Shown here: one piece after another, positions 1 to 9,728 of the stretch | How the letters are laid out: each line of letters opens with the position of its first letter | Numbering within the stretch: the first letter of the stretch is position 1 | DNA from: a bacterium | GTDB taxonomy: Bacteria; Patescibacteriota; Minisyncoccia; UBA6257; GWB1-50-10 | Assembly: GCA_021824045.1 (NCBI GenBank) | Contig: JAKALR010000003.1 | Location: forward strand, 1 to 54,677 | DNA: 54,677 bases | Direction: 5' to 3' | Program-made: the position numbers and the translations under genes | The notes under the pieces: model-generated | What the model was told of the DNA's origin: nothing | The model's database searches: none | Seen by the model: only the letters and a program-made list of their open reading frames with translations

Positions 1-274
1 AGAACCAATAGACCAGCTTCTTGAAGAACTTTCCGCTCTTCAAGGTCATGCCGGCCCTCTCGAAGTACTCACCCAGTCCCAGATTAGCGAGGAGCTTATC
101 TAACTGAATCATGTCGATGATCCGTTCGACGAGCGTGCCCAACAGGGACGCTACGATAAGCCCGATGATGAAAACGATGAGCGCACCGATAATCGAAGCG
201 ACCGTGCTCACAAATCCAATCCAAATATTTTGGAGCGAAGCCGCGACGACTGAAGTCCAATCTTGAATAAACAT
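1..274 (-). CDS. Partial (3' end off window) MscS-like / conserved TM-helix membrane protein
   Basis: Reverse frame open to window edge: MFIQDWTSVVAASLQNIWIGFVSTVASIIGALIVFIIGLIVASLLGTLVERIIDMIQLDKLLANLGLGEYFERAGMTLKSGKFF...; hydrophobic TM helix followed by the amphipathic segment typical of MscS-like TM-helix proteins. Missing from ORF track because it runs off the edge. Confidence 0.65.
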   Translation of the reverse strand, partial: MFIQDWTSVVAASLQNIWIGFVSTVASIIGALIVFIIGLIVASLLGTLVERIIDMIQLDKLLANLGLGEYFERAGMTLKSGKFFKKLVYWF

Positions 275-351
275 CTCTTATCATCTATTATTTTTAACGA
301 CCTTTATTATTTGGTTCCATTATACCATACGGGGCCAATCTCAAAAAGCGC

Positions 352-1095
352 ATGGAAATAAAAACGAACCTCCACTTCCACACGAAGGACGACCGGGAAG
401 AGGACGGGGAATCGACCACGGAAGTCCACTATGATCTTTTTCAGGGCCTCGATGAGGCCAAAAAATTGGGATTCAACGCCCTCGCGGTCACCTGCCACAA
501 CTTCGTGACCGACGACGAGAGCTATTACAAATACGCCGAAAAACTCGGCATCACCCTGATCCGCGGGATAGAAAAAACCGTAGGGGGGAAACATGTCGTC
601 ATCTTGAATGTCGACAAATCAGCCGAGCATATCAAAACATTTTCCGATCTCCGGGGATACCGCACAAGCCACCCCGAATCGTTCTTTCTCGCTCCTCACC
701 CGTTTTTCGACGGCGGGTATTCGTTAGGGAAAAAACTCAAGACTTACGCCGAGCTCTTCGACGCCATCGAGTATTCGTGGTTCCATTTTAAATTTCTGGA
801 TCTCAACGCCGAGGCGTACTTCTTCGCGAAGGAGCACGGCCTTCCCCTCGTCGCCACGTCCGATACCCACGATCTCGCGAATCTCGGCTTGAGCTACGCG
901 ATCCTCGACGTCCGCGACAATTCCTTTGCAGCGATCGTAGAGGCCCTGAAAACCGGAAAAATCCGGAACGTTTCGCCGGATACCGCGTTCTGGAACAAAA
1001 GGACGTGGAGGATTATACTACAAACTATGGGAGGTTTATTGAAAGGTCGCAAGAAGAATTCATACTATGAAAAAAAACGTAGGAAAATGGGATAA
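352..1095 (+). CDS. PHP-domain metal-dependent phosphoesterase
   Basis: N-terminal NLHFHTKDD and later ATSDTHDLANLG motifs, typical PHP layout. Confidence 0.75.
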   Translation: MEIKTNLHFHTKDDREEDGESTTEVHYDLFQGLDEAKKLGFNALAVTCHNFVTDDESYYKYAEKLGITLIRGIEKTVGGKHVVILNVDKSAEHIKTFSDLRGYRTSHPESFFLAPHPFFDGGYSLGKKLKTYAELFDAIEYSWFHFKFLDLNAEAYFFAKEHGLPLVATSDTHDLANLGLSYAILDVRDNSFAAIVEALKTGKIRNVSPDTAFWNKRTWRIILQTMGGLLKGRKKNSYYEKKRRKMG

Positions 1096-1297
1096 GATCA
1101 TCCGAATTGTCGTCGGCTTGATATTCCTCTATTTCGGATCGATGTCCGCCGGGGCGCTTTCCGTCATCTTTTACATCGTGGCGGTCGTCCTGCTCTTAAC
1201 CGGCCTTTTCGGGACTTGTCCGCTCTATTCGGCGCTCAAGATTAATACCTGCAAGAAATCGGGTTCATCGGGCGAGATGCCGCCGACGCAGCAATAG
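1067..1297 (+). CDS. DUF2892 / YgaP-like small membrane protein
   Basis: MKKNVGKWDKIIRIVVGLIFLYFG...LLTGLFGTCPLYSALKINTCK; characteristic DUF2892 pattern. Confidence 0.8.
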   Translation: MKKNVGKWDKIIRIVVGLIFLYFGSMSAGALSVIFYIVAVVLLLTGLFGTCPLYSALKINTCKKSGSSGEMPPTQQ

Positions 1298-1310
1298 ATT
1301 AGGGCTTAGA

Positions 1311-1350
1311 AAATACCAACACCCCATCACAAAGATGGGGTGTTGTATTT
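1311..1350 (+). terminator. Strong hairpin terminator downstream of DUF2892 gene
   Basis: AAATACcAACACCCCATCacaaaGATGGGGTGTTgTATTT. Confidence 0.75.
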
Positions 1351-1524
1351 GTGGAGGCTAATAGAATTTGTTAGAACCTCTGTCCGGGAGAAGATCAAAA
1401 AAGAAATATCTTCTCCTGACAGTTCATAATCCATAATACAGAGATTTTATTCGCAGGGAAAGATGAGTGAGAATGACGGAAGAGACAAATCGACTCCGCT
1501 CCCCCCTCATGGTATCCTTATGGC

Positions 1525-2025
1525 GTGGAGAAAGAGGAAAATAACTTTGCTTTCATCGACAGCCAGAATGTATACAAAGGCATCCAAAGCCTTAGCTGGA
1601 AGCTGGACTGGGCGAGATTCAGGAAATACCTCAAGGAGAAATACGGCGTTACGACCGCCTACCTCTTCATCGGCTTCATGCCGGAACATAATGACATCTA
1701 TGACGAACTCCAGAAGGCTGGGTTCGTCTTGAAGTTCAAACCGGTCCTCCCGAACAGCGACGGCGGCGTGAAGGGTAATGTGGATGCCGATCTCGTCCTC
1801 CAAGCCATGCTGGATTATGGGAACTACGACAGGGCAGTCATCGTCTCCAGCGACGGCGATTTCTACTCCCTGGTACGGCACCTATACCAGAATGGCAAAC
1901 TGAAACTTGTGATGAGTCCTTATGTGAAAACCTGTTCCACGCTCCTCAAAAAATCCGCCAAGGAAAAGATCGTCTATATGGACAATCTCAAGAAGAAGCT
2001 CGGTAAAAGAAAAAGCACCGCTTAG
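1525..2025 (+). CDS. NYN domain (LabA/DUF88-like, PIN-fold) protein
   Basis: FAFIDSQNVYKGIQ..., KGNVDADLVLQAM, AVIVSSDGDFYSLVRHL motifs. Confidence 0.85.
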   Translation: MEKEENNFAFIDSQNVYKGIQSLSWKLDWARFRKYLKEKYGVTTAYLFIGFMPEHNDIYDELQKAGFVLKFKPVLPNSDGGVKGNVDADLVLQAMLDYGNYDRAVIVSSDGDFYSLVRHLYQNGKLKLVMSPYVKTCSTLLKKSAKEKIVYMDNLKKKLGKRKSTA

Positions 2026-2329
2026 GGACGGAACCCGAAGAGGTGCTCTTTCATGTGGATATTATTATAATACACGCCGCTGCGGCGAAGTCAAGGATGG
2101 TGTGGATAATCGGAATAGATCACATTGCGGGGTTTCTATTAATCAAGCATATCCAGCCTTTTCCTCTTACGGAATACGATCCTACAAACGCTATCCAATC
2201 TCTCAAACTTCTCCAAGGCTCCGTCTCTCGTGAGCTTCTCGCCGAACTCCTGGTCCATAAGCTTGATGAATTTGTCTAGGGTATGATCGGGTATTTGTAT
2301 AAAAAGAGACTATCAGGCCATGATGTATA

Positions 2330-2896
2330 ATGGAAGTGGACAATTACAAAAACTTATCTCATTATTTATCTGTGAACATGAACTGGTTTACGAGTCCGGC
2401 ATCGTGGGGATGGGTTGCCGTCATAGTCGCTGTCGTCGCAGTGATTCTGCAAGCCGTACAAGTGTGGTTACAGAACAAGACTACAAGGGAACAGCTCCGT
2501 GTTAATTTTTATCTCGAACTTAGGAAGCAATTTGATAGCCCTGAATTTCGTCGGGCTCGTGGTTATCTCGCGCAACAGTTTCTAGCGAAGGATTTTCAGG
2601 AAGGTATTATTACAACTCCGACTCATGATGAGATTCAAGAAACCGTCATGAACTTTTTTGAAGACATGGGCACCCTTCTCCGACGTGGCTACCTTGATTC
2701 CGAATTGATAACAGATACTTTTAGTTACTATGGACTTGGTTGGTGGAACGTATGCAAAGAATACATTATCGAAGAGAGAAAAACACATAATAACGACCCA
2801 ACACTCTTTTCTGATTTCGAAAAGCTTGCCACCCTGTGGAAAGATTGGCCAGTAGCTGGTATCAAGGATTTCCTATTTGAGGAACTTCGTGCTTGA
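2330..2896 (+). CDS. DUF4760-like membrane-anchored protein
   Basis: Single TM helix followed by LRVNFYLELRKQFDSPEFRRAR... and FFEDMGTLLRRGYLD, similar to DUF4760 proteins. Confidence 0.55.
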   Translation: MEVDNYKNLSHYLSVNMNWFTSPASWGWVAVIVAVVAVILQAVQVWLQNKTTREQLRVNFYLELRKQFDSPEFRRARGYLAQQFLAKDFQEGIITTPTHDEIQETVMNFFEDMGTLLRRGYLDSELITDTFSYYGLGWWNVCKEYIIEERKTHNNDPTLFSDFEKLATLWKDWPVAGIKDFLFEELRA

Positions 2897-2924
2897 TCCA
2901 CTATTTAATCACGATGTACGAGAA

Positions 2925-3170
2925 TTAGCGCCACATTTCCTCTCGGACCTTACAAGTAAGGCCACCAAAAAGCTCATTGACTGGCACACCCAGGAACACT
3001 GAGAGCCTGATGGCGCTTATAAGGTTTGGCAGCGAGTCACCGCTCTCCCAATGAGATATCCAGTCGGGATCGATACGGAGACGTTCGCCCAACTCTCGCT
3101 GGGTCAGGTCCATCCTTTTCCGATACTTTCTGATGTAATTCGATATATGACGGTATTTTTCATAATCCAT
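2925..3170 (-). CDS. XRE-family HTH transcriptional regulator
   Basis: IRKYRKRMDLTQRELGERLRIDPDWISHWESGDSLPNLISAIRLSVFLGVPVNELF. Confidence 0.85.
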   Translation of the reverse strand: MDYEKYRHISNYIRKYRKRMDLTQRELGERLRIDPDWISHWESGDSLPNLISAIRLSVFLGVPVNELFGGLTCKVREEMWR

Positions 3171-3309
3171 ACCTAAGATGGTACAGATGAGTTATTCACT
3201 TCATAAGGTGGGCAGTTTTGTCGCTTCCGGCAACTTTAGGCCTATGAATCCTGCCTAAAACAGAAAAGCCCATCCTGAGAGATGAGCTTTCCCGTGGAAG
3301 TACACAGGT

Positions 3310-3379
3310 GGACCTGAGGGGAATTGAACCCCTACCTCAGCAATGCGAATGCTGCGTAATGCCGTTTTACTACAGGCCC
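3310..3379 (-). tRNA. tRNA-Ala(CGC)
   Basis: Reverse complement GGGCCTG...CAGCATTCGCATTGCTG...AGGGGTTCAATTCCCCTCAGGTCC; anticodon CGC; G3:U70 identity pair present in acceptor stem. Confidence 0.9.
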
Positions 3380-3392
3380 GAGAAAACTTTTT

Positions 3393-3848
3393 CTATTCTA
3401 CCTTATTTTCCGGATTTTTCCACTCCTCAACGTTGGGAACCGTATTGAGTCTCTCTTTGAAGTATTTCTCGATCATCTCGATGTCTTTCAAATCCTTTTC
3501 TCTTTTGAGCAACTTCTTCCATTTCAAGACCTCAATCAGCCTGACGAAAGGCAATCCTTCTATTATTTCCGAGTCCTCTATCAGTTGTTTTACGTTCCAC
3601 TCCCCCGGCCCCCAATCATTGAATATCTCAACACCATCGTTTGCCAACACCTCATCGCCGTTCTCCACATCTTTCAATTCCCAGCCGGACTCGTTCTTAT
3701 ATTCGTTAAAAACTTCTTCGGTGACGATGAGGTCGATGTCATGACAATCCCTCAAACCTCTCACGGCCATGGGGCCGCTGCCGAATATGGCGTACGAACC
3801 GGCCGGCAGGCCGATGTTCTTCACTTTCTCGAAAAGCTCCCACGACAT
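3393..3848 (-). CDS. Nucleotidyltransferase-fold protein
   Basis: GSYAIFGSGPMAVRGLRDCHDIDLIV (GS..D.D-like NTase motif). Confidence 0.6.
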   Translation of the reverse strand: MSWELFEKVKNIGLPAGSYAIFGSGPMAVRGLRDCHDIDLIVTEEVFNEYKNESGWELKDVENGDEVLANDGVEIFNDWGPGEWNVKQLIEDSEIIEGLPFVRLIEVLKWKKLLKREKDLKDIEMIEKYFKERLNTVPNVEEWKNPENKVE

Positions 3849-3890
3849 AATTTTATTCTACCATACCGATATGGGGTATAATGGCAGTGC

Positions 3891-6800
3891 ATGGAAATAA
3901 AGACCAAAACATTCGAGGAGGCATATCAGCGTCTCAATAAGGAGCAAAAGGAAGCTGTCGACGCGGTGGAGGGTCCGGTCATGGTGATCGCGGGCCCGGG
4001 AACCGGGAAAACGGAGGTTTTGGCCGTCCGGATCGCGAACATCATTTTGAAAACGGGGACTCCCCCGGAAGCGATTCTCGCCCTTACCTTCACCGAATCG
4101 GGTGCTCATTCCATGAAGCTCAGGCTCCGAGAACTCATCGGGCCCGAAGCGTACCGGGTTATCGTTGCAACGTTCCACGGTTTCGCAAATTCGGTCATTC
4201 AAGATTATCCCGAATATTTTCCCGATATCGTCGGCTCCTCCCCCATCGACGAGGCGGAGCAGATTAAGATCCTCCGGAAGATCCTCGATGAAACGCCGTT
4301 CGAATATTTAAAAACAAAAAATAACCCCTACTACTACCTTGAAAAGATTAAGCGCGCCATTGAGGACTTAAAACGCGAAGGCGTTTCACCCGACGACTTC
4401 CGCCGCATCGTGGAAAAAGAAGAAAAGCTATTCGCTTCCCAGGACGACGTCCGGAACGCGGCGGGAAAAGTGAAAACCAAATACTTGGATGATGAACGGC
4501 ATATTGAGAAGAACAAAGAGCTTGCCGCAATCTATGAAGCGTACGAACGCGGACTCCGGAACGGCGGCCATTACGACTACAACGACATGATCATGGAAGT
4601 CGCTGAGGCGCTCGAGAAACGGGAAAATCTCCGTGCGACACTCCAGGAGAAATACCACTACTTCCTCATCGACGAACACCAGGACACCAATAAGGCGCAG
4701 AATAAAATTCTCGAGCTCTTGGCGAGCTTTTACGATAACCCCAACCTCTTCATTGTAGGCGATGCAAAACAGGCCATCTTCCGGTTCCAGGGAGCGTCCA
4801 TCGAGAATTTCTTCCACTTCCGAAAGCTTTACCGCGAGGTGCGGCTCATAAATCTCAAGGACAACTACCGCTCAACCCAGACCATCCTTGACGTCGCCTA
4901 CGCCCTCGCAAAGCACGACGAACCGCTCACGGCCCGTGCGGGGCACACCGAGTCCCCCGTGAAGATCTGCACCTTTGACACGCGCGACCATGAAAACTAT
5001 TTCATTGCCCGAAAAACTGCCGAACTCATCGAGAACGGCGAGCGTCCCGAGGAAATCGCCATCATTTTCCGGGAGAACAAAGACGCTGAACCCATCGCGC
5101 GGATGCTGGAAAACCTGAACGTTCTCTCGAACATCGAGTCGGAGGACGACGTTATGAGCGACCCCGATTTCGAGCGGTTCAAGGCAATCCTTGAATCCAT
5201 TCAAAGCTTCGGCGATGACGCCGCATTCCTGAAAACTCTCTCCGTCGGCTTTGTCGACATTCCCCCGCTTGACGTCTATAAACTTTCCATTGCGGCGGCG
5301 GCCATGAGGCACGAAACCAAAAAAATCCACGCCGCTCTCGATATCGCACGATCGAAAGCGCTTCTCGAAAAAGCCGGCATCGAGCGAAGCGATTTGATCC
5401 TCGACTTCGAACGGAAACTCGCTTTCTGGAAAAGCGCATCGGAAAAGGAGGGTGTCTTGAACGTTTTCTCCGACATCGTCCGCGAATCCGGCTTCCTCGC
5501 GAAGATCCTCCGCGATCCGCAAGGCAACGTGAAACTCGAAAAACTCCACACACTCTTCAATCATCTCCGGACGCTCACGGAAGCGCACCGCGAGTACCGT
5601 CTTGCCGACTTCATGGAATACCTGCGGCTTCTCGAAGAACACAACGTGAAAATCAAGAGTCCGTCCGCGGGCCCCGTCCCCGGAAGAGTACGTCTTATGA
5701 CCGCCCACCGGTCGAAGGGTCTCGAATTCAACGAGGTCTTCATCGTAAATGCCATTGAAGGTAAATGGGGATCGTCCCGGAAACGGCCGGAGCATATCAA
5801 GCTCCCCGCGCGCGTCTTTTCGTTCAATCAAGCCGGAGAACGGGAGGAATCGGAGAAAACCGACGAAGAACTCAATATCTTCTATGTGGCGCTCACGAGG
5901 GCAAAGAAAGAGGTGTACCTCACCTATGCCTCGCTCAAAGATTCCGGCGAACCGACCGAACCAACCCGTTTCATCGCCGAGATCGCGCCGGAGCTTGCGG
6001 AACAGGTCGACACGAAACGGTATAAAGAAGAATTCGAATCGCATCTTGAGATTGCATTCGCGAAGCGGCCGCAAGCCGCTCCCCCGCTCATGGAAAAGGA
6101 ATATTTGAATCGCCTCTTCCGGGAACAGAACTTTTCGGTCACCGCGCTCAACAACTTTCTCGCATGCCCGTGGCAATATTTTTACCGCAATCTCGTTCGC
6201 ATCCCCGAGGCGCCGACGCCGAGTTTGGCGTTCGGGAATGCCGTGCACTATGCCATGAAAAATTTCTTCGAGGCCCTGAAAAGCGGCAAAAAACCAAACA
6301 AGGAATATCTTTTGAAGATGTTCCGCTTCGGCCTTGCTCACCAACCGCTCATGGAAACCGATGAAGAGCGTCTTCTTCAACGCGGCGAACAATCGCTTGC
6401 CGGCTACTACGATGAGTACGAGAGTACCTGGAACCCAAACGTTCTCGTTGAGAAGAGCATCAACGATGTTGAACTCGACGGTATAAAACTCACGGGGAAA
6501 CTCGACAAGGTGGAACTATTGGATATCGGGGGACACGTGAACGTCGTCGATTACAAAACCGGCAAACCGAAATCCGAGAACGAGGTACGAGGTCTCACGA
6601 AATCGAGCGACGGCAACTATTTCCGCCAACTTTCCTTTTATAAACTCCTCCTCGATGAACATGGAGGGGAACGATTCATGATGACGTCCGGCATCATCGA
6701 TTTCGTGGAGCCGACCGAGAGCGGTGCGTACCGGCGGTATGCTTTCGACATATCGGACGGCGACGTCAAAAAGGTTTCTGAAGAGATCAAAGAAACCGCG

Positions 6801-6899
6801 CAGAAGATACTCGATCTTTCTTTCTGGGACGAGTATTGCGGCGACAAGGATTGCGAATACTGCGAGCTTCGCAAGATGTCCCTCTTGAAAACAAATTGA
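3891..6899 (+). CDS. UvrD/PcrA-like superfamily 1 helicase fused to C-terminal PD-(D/E)XK nuclease with Fe-S-type cysteines
   Basis: AGPGTGKTEVLAVR Walker A, LIDEHQDTNKAQ, LTAHRSKGLEF, FYVALTRAKKEVYLTYA; C-terminal CPWQYFYR...VDYKTGKPK...CGDKDCEYC. Confidence 0.92.
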   Translation: MEIKTKTFEEAYQRLNKEQKEAVDAVEGPVMVIAGPGTGKTEVLAVRIANIILKTGTPPEAILALTFTESGAHSMKLRLRELIGPEAYRVIVATFHGFANSVIQDYPEYFPDIVGSSPIDEAEQIKILRKILDETPFEYLKTKNNPYYYLEKIKRAIEDLKREGVSPDDFRRIVEKEEKLFASQDDVRNAAGKVKTKYLDDERHIEKNKELAAIYEAYERGLRNGGHYDYNDMIMEVAEALEKRENLRATLQEKYHYFLIDEHQDTNKAQNKILELLASFYDNPNLFIVGDAKQAIFRFQGASIENFFHFRKLYREVRLINLKDNYRSTQTILDVAYALAKHDEPLTARAGHTESPVKICTFDTRDHENYFIARKTAELIENGERPEEIAIIFRENKDAEPIARMLENLNVLSNIESEDDVMSDPDFERFKAILESIQSFGDDAAFLKTLSVGFVDIPPLDVYKLSIAAAAMRHETKKIHAALDIARSKALLEKAGIERSDLILDFERKLAFWKSASEKEGVLNVFSDIVRESGFLAKILRDPQGNVKLEKLHTLFNHLRTLTEAHREYRLADFMEYLRLLEEHNVKIKSPSAGPVPGRVRLMTAHRSKGLEFNEVFIVNAIEGKWGSSRKRPEHIKLPARVFSFNQAGEREESEKTDEELNIFYVALTRAKKEVYLTYASLKDSGEPTEPTRFIAEIAPELAEQVDTKRYKEEFESHLEIAFAKRPQAAPPLMEKEYLNRLFREQNFSVTALNNFLACPWQYFYRNLVRIPEAPTPSLAFGNAVHYAMKNFFEALKSGKKPNKEYLLKMFRFGLAHQPLMETDEERLLQRGEQSLAGYYDEYESTWNPNVLVEKSINDVELDGIKLTGKLDKVELLDIGGHVNVVDYKTGKPKSENEVRGLTKSSDGNYFRQLSFYKLLLDEHGGERFMMTSGIIDFVEPTESGAYRRYAFDISDGDVKKVSEEIKETAQKILDLSFWDEYCGDKDCEYCELRKMSLLKTN

Positions 6900-6935
6900 C
6901 GCCCGTTCGGAGCTGGTTTATGCTAATAAAACGTT

Positions 6936-7006
6936 CGGGCTGGAGTATGCCGGTAGTACGCACGCTTCGGGTGCGTGTAGACTGGGTTCGATTCCCAGCA
7001 GCCCGA
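6936..7006 (+). tRNA. tRNA-Pro(CGG)
   Basis: CGGGCTG acceptor / CAGCCCG; CACGC-TTCGGGT-GCGTG anticodon arm; CTGGGTTCGATTCCCAG T-arm. Confidence 0.88.
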
Positions 7007-7014
7007 CAAGAGAG

Positions 7015-8559
7015 TTATTTCACGTAGTATTTCTTTTTCATCTCGTCCTCGACGCCGCCTTCGAATTCTTCCTTGGTCTCCCGGGCTTTTTCCGACAAGG
7101 TCTTCAACTCTTTGTCCGAGAGCATGCCGAGGTATTCGACGCGGCTGATGAGTTTGTCTTTGACATTCTTCTTCGGGTCGTCCAAGACCTCTTCGAGGAG
7201 AATCGCGAGGATCCAGCCGATTTTCGGGCCGGGTTTCGCGTTCAAGAGCTTCATCACGTCCGTCCCGTCAACCGCGAGCATCTTGGGCGATATCGGGTCG
7301 CGCTTCACTTTCTCGATCATGAAGAGAAGGTGGCGGAGTTTATACGGGAACGCCTTCGGCACGCCGGAACCGATGCGATCAGCTTCCCGAACTTTCAGAA
7401 GATCATCGACATTCTCCGGTCCCACCCGCGCGAGGAATCGCCGGACGCCCGCTTCCGTCACCTCGCCGACGTTGTAATAGAAAAGGTGGAATCGCACCAA
7501 GTGGCCGATTTTTTCGATCAGTTCCCTGGAGAACTTCAGACGATCCATGATTTTCAAGGCCATCCGGGCGCCCACGACCTCGTGGTTGTAGAACGTGGAA
7601 TCGGGTCCGTCTCCCCGCTTCACCCGCGGCTTCCCGACGTCATGGAGGAGCGAGGCGAGGCGCACCTCGAACGAATAGCCCTTCTCGGCGGTGTAATTCA
7701 GCGCCCGCACGTTATGATCAAAAACAGTATAGATATGGTGCTTGTTCTGACCGCACCCGATTCCCTCCCGGAGTTCCGGGATGATGTACTGCAAAAGCCC
7801 GGCATCTTCGAGGAGGACGATTCCTTCGGCCGCCCGGTCAGCCACAATGATCTTCACGAGCTCATCCCGTATCCGCTCCTTCGATATGCCGTCCAGAAGG
7901 CCTGCCTTTTCCTTGATCGCTTCGAATGTTTTCCGCTCTATCTCGAAACCCAGTTGGACCGCGAACCGCACCGCTCGCATGAGGCGCAACGCGTCTTCGT
8001 CGAAGCGCTTATGCGGATCACCGACGGCGCGGATGATTTTCTTCTTCAGGTCTTTTTGGCCGTCGAAGGGATCGACTAACAACAAATCACCTCCGACTGA
8101 TAACTTATAACTGTTATTAGTTTTAAGTTTTTTGTTGCCAGTTAAGGCCAATGCCAGGGCGTTCACGGTGAAATCGCGCCGCGACAGATCTTCTTCGATG
8201 GTCGAAACGAACCGCACCTCCAACGGATGCCGGAGATCGCCGTACTCGCCGTCCGATCGGAACGTGGTCACCTCGAGAATCTTGACGGCCGGATCCTCCG
8301 AACGGGTCTTCACGCCCACCGTGCCGAAATTGTTTTCGTAGACGTTGTCCGGAAAGATTTTTTGGATCTCTTCCGGCCGGGCGTTCGTCGCGATATCCCA
8401 ATCCTTCGGCGTCGCACCGAGCGCCAAATCCCGCACGCAGCCGCCGACGAGATATGCCTCGTAGCCGGCTTCGGCCAAAGCTTTCACCGCTTCTTTCACT
8501 TCTTTGGGGATTTTCGGGATCATTATGATAATTTTAGCTTCATTTGGCGTTTTTGCCAA
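7015..8559 (-). CDS. cca: CCA tRNA nucleotidyltransferase with HD domain (start may be internal Met)
   Basis: YEAYLVGGCVRDLALGATPKDWDIATNA; RRDFTVNALALALTG; HDVGKPRVK. Confidence 0.92.
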   Translation of the reverse strand: MAKTPNEAKIIIMIPKIPKEVKEAVKALAEAGYEAYLVGGCVRDLALGATPKDWDIATNARPEEIQKIFPDNVYENNFGTVGVKTRSEDPAVKILEVTTFRSDGEYGDLRHPLEVRFVSTIEEDLSRRDFTVNALALALTGNKKLKTNNSYKLSVGGDLLLVDPFDGQKDLKKKIIRAVGDPHKRFDEDALRLMRAVRFAVQLGFEIERKTFEAIKEKAGLLDGISKERIRDELVKIIVADRAAEGIVLLEDAGLLQYIIPELREGIGCGQNKHHIYTVFDHNVRALNYTAEKGYSFEVRLASLLHDVGKPRVKRGDGPDSTFYNHEVVGARMALKIMDRLKFSRELIEKIGHLVRFHLFYYNVGEVTEAGVRRFLARVGPENVDDLLKVREADRIGSGVPKAFPYKLRHLLFMIEKVKRDPISPKMLAVDGTDVMKLLNAKPGPKIGWILAILLEEVLDDPKKNVKDKLISRVEYLGMLSDKELKTLSEKARETKEEFEGGVEDEMKKKYYVK

Positions 8560-8596
8560 AAAACGCGATTCCGAATAGAATCAAGGTAAGGGCATT

Positions 8597-8712
8597 GCCC
8601 CTATAGCTCCCTCCTTCGCTCAAGCATAGCTGAGCTTCGGAAGGGCGAGAAGCTTAAATTCAGCGGTCCCTTGCTCATCCGAAGCTTTGATGTGAAATCA
8701 AAGCGGAGGAGA
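8597..8712 (+). repeat. 116-bp direct repeat unit 1 beginning with tRNA-Arg 5' sequence
   Basis: gcccctatagctccctccttcgctcaagc...; next unit starts exactly 116 bp downstream. Confidence 0.9.
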
Positions 8713-8828
8713 GCCCCTATAGCTCCCTCCTTCGCTCAAGCATAGCTGAGCTTCGGAAGGGCGAGAAGCTTAAATTCAGCGGTCCCTTGCTCATCCGAAG
8801 CTTTGACGTGAAATCAAAGCAAGGCACT
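8713..8828 (+). repeat. 116-bp direct repeat unit 2, abutting functional tRNA-Arg
   Basis: Near-identical to 8597-8712; tRNA-Arg starts at 8829 in the same repeat phase. Confidence 0.9.
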
Positions 8829-8903
8829 GCCCCTATAGCTCAACGGATAGAGCACTGGTCTTCGGAACCAGGGATGTGGGTTCGATTCCTGCTGGGGGCA
8901 CCA
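8829..8903 (+). tRNA. tRNA-Arg(TCG) with encoded CCA
   Basis: GCCCCTATAGCTCAACGGATAGAGCACTGGTCTTCGGAACCAGGGATGTGGGTTCGATTCCTGCTGGGGGCACCA. Confidence 0.93.
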
Positions 8904-9112
8904 CAATCAAGAATTTTTAATCTTTAAACATAGAATAACCGAAAACTTTCAGCAGGAATCGAACGGAAAAGGGGTCGGGAAAACGGGAGTTTTCCCGTGG
9001 TGGAAGTACTGAAACCGCAAGGTGTCAGGGAGCGGAGCGACGTTCGCTTCCTGCTGGGGGTACCACAATTAAGAATTTCCAATTTGAAATTTACATAAGT
9101 GAAAAAAGAAAA

Positions 9113-9140
9113 GAGAGGTTATCCACTAGGGTAACCTCTC
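9113..9140 (-). terminator. Hairpin terminator
   Basis: GAGAGGTTAtccactagggTAACCTCTC followed on minus strand by a T-rich tract. Confidence 0.7.
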
Positions 9141-9728
9141 GTAAAAATTGCCGCGGATTCAAGGGTCAAACGACGAGATATCAAAAGACCCAAGGATTCA
9201 AGTTGGCAAGACTCGAATTTTACTGCGGAACAGCACCGGAGACCGAACCAAAGTACTCGAAGGGATGGTCAACCCAGTATATGCCCAACTCAACCCAGTC
9301 GCCGCTGAAGTCGAAGTTCGAAGCCCCGGAGAAATCGCCATCAGCCCCAGGAGCGAATTTGTCACCCGGGCAATCCATGTCTAGCTCCTCGTAACGAACG
9401 AGGCGTTCGGGATGAATCAGTATTTGACTCCCAGCATGGAATGCGCCGAGACCGAATTCGGGCAGATTCATGACTTCCCATGCCCTGCGAGTCGAACGAC
9501 CAGCATGGCGTTTGCCGAATTGGAACGGGAATATCAGAATATCGCCCTTTTGCTTCTCAGTGATGAGGCTCAAAGCCTGAGCTGTGCGTTCGTGTTCGCG
9601 GAACCGATCCGGAGTGAAATGTCCTTCGTGGTAGTTATGAAACTTCCGCGAGGCGCCGATTTTCTCGAGGACAAGATTCGTCGCTCGGCAATACTTTTCG
9701 GCCGGATCTTTGACTTCCGGGAAAAATC

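Noticed and set aside
2043-2279. 78-aa plus ORF, and a short minus reading frame (about 2139-2270, ...MDQEFGEKLTRDGALEKFERLDSVCRIVFRKRKRLDMLD)
   Set aside because: Plus ORF unconvincing; the minus frame looks more protein-like but is short with an uncertain start, possibly a gene remnant.
4872-6392. 506-aa minus-strand ORF
   Set aside because: Antisense shadow of the UvrD-like helicase gene; composition consistent with mirror frame, no recognisable motifs.
8597-8828. Possible CRISPR array
   Set aside because: Only two 116-bp direct units without spacer structure; no cas genes.
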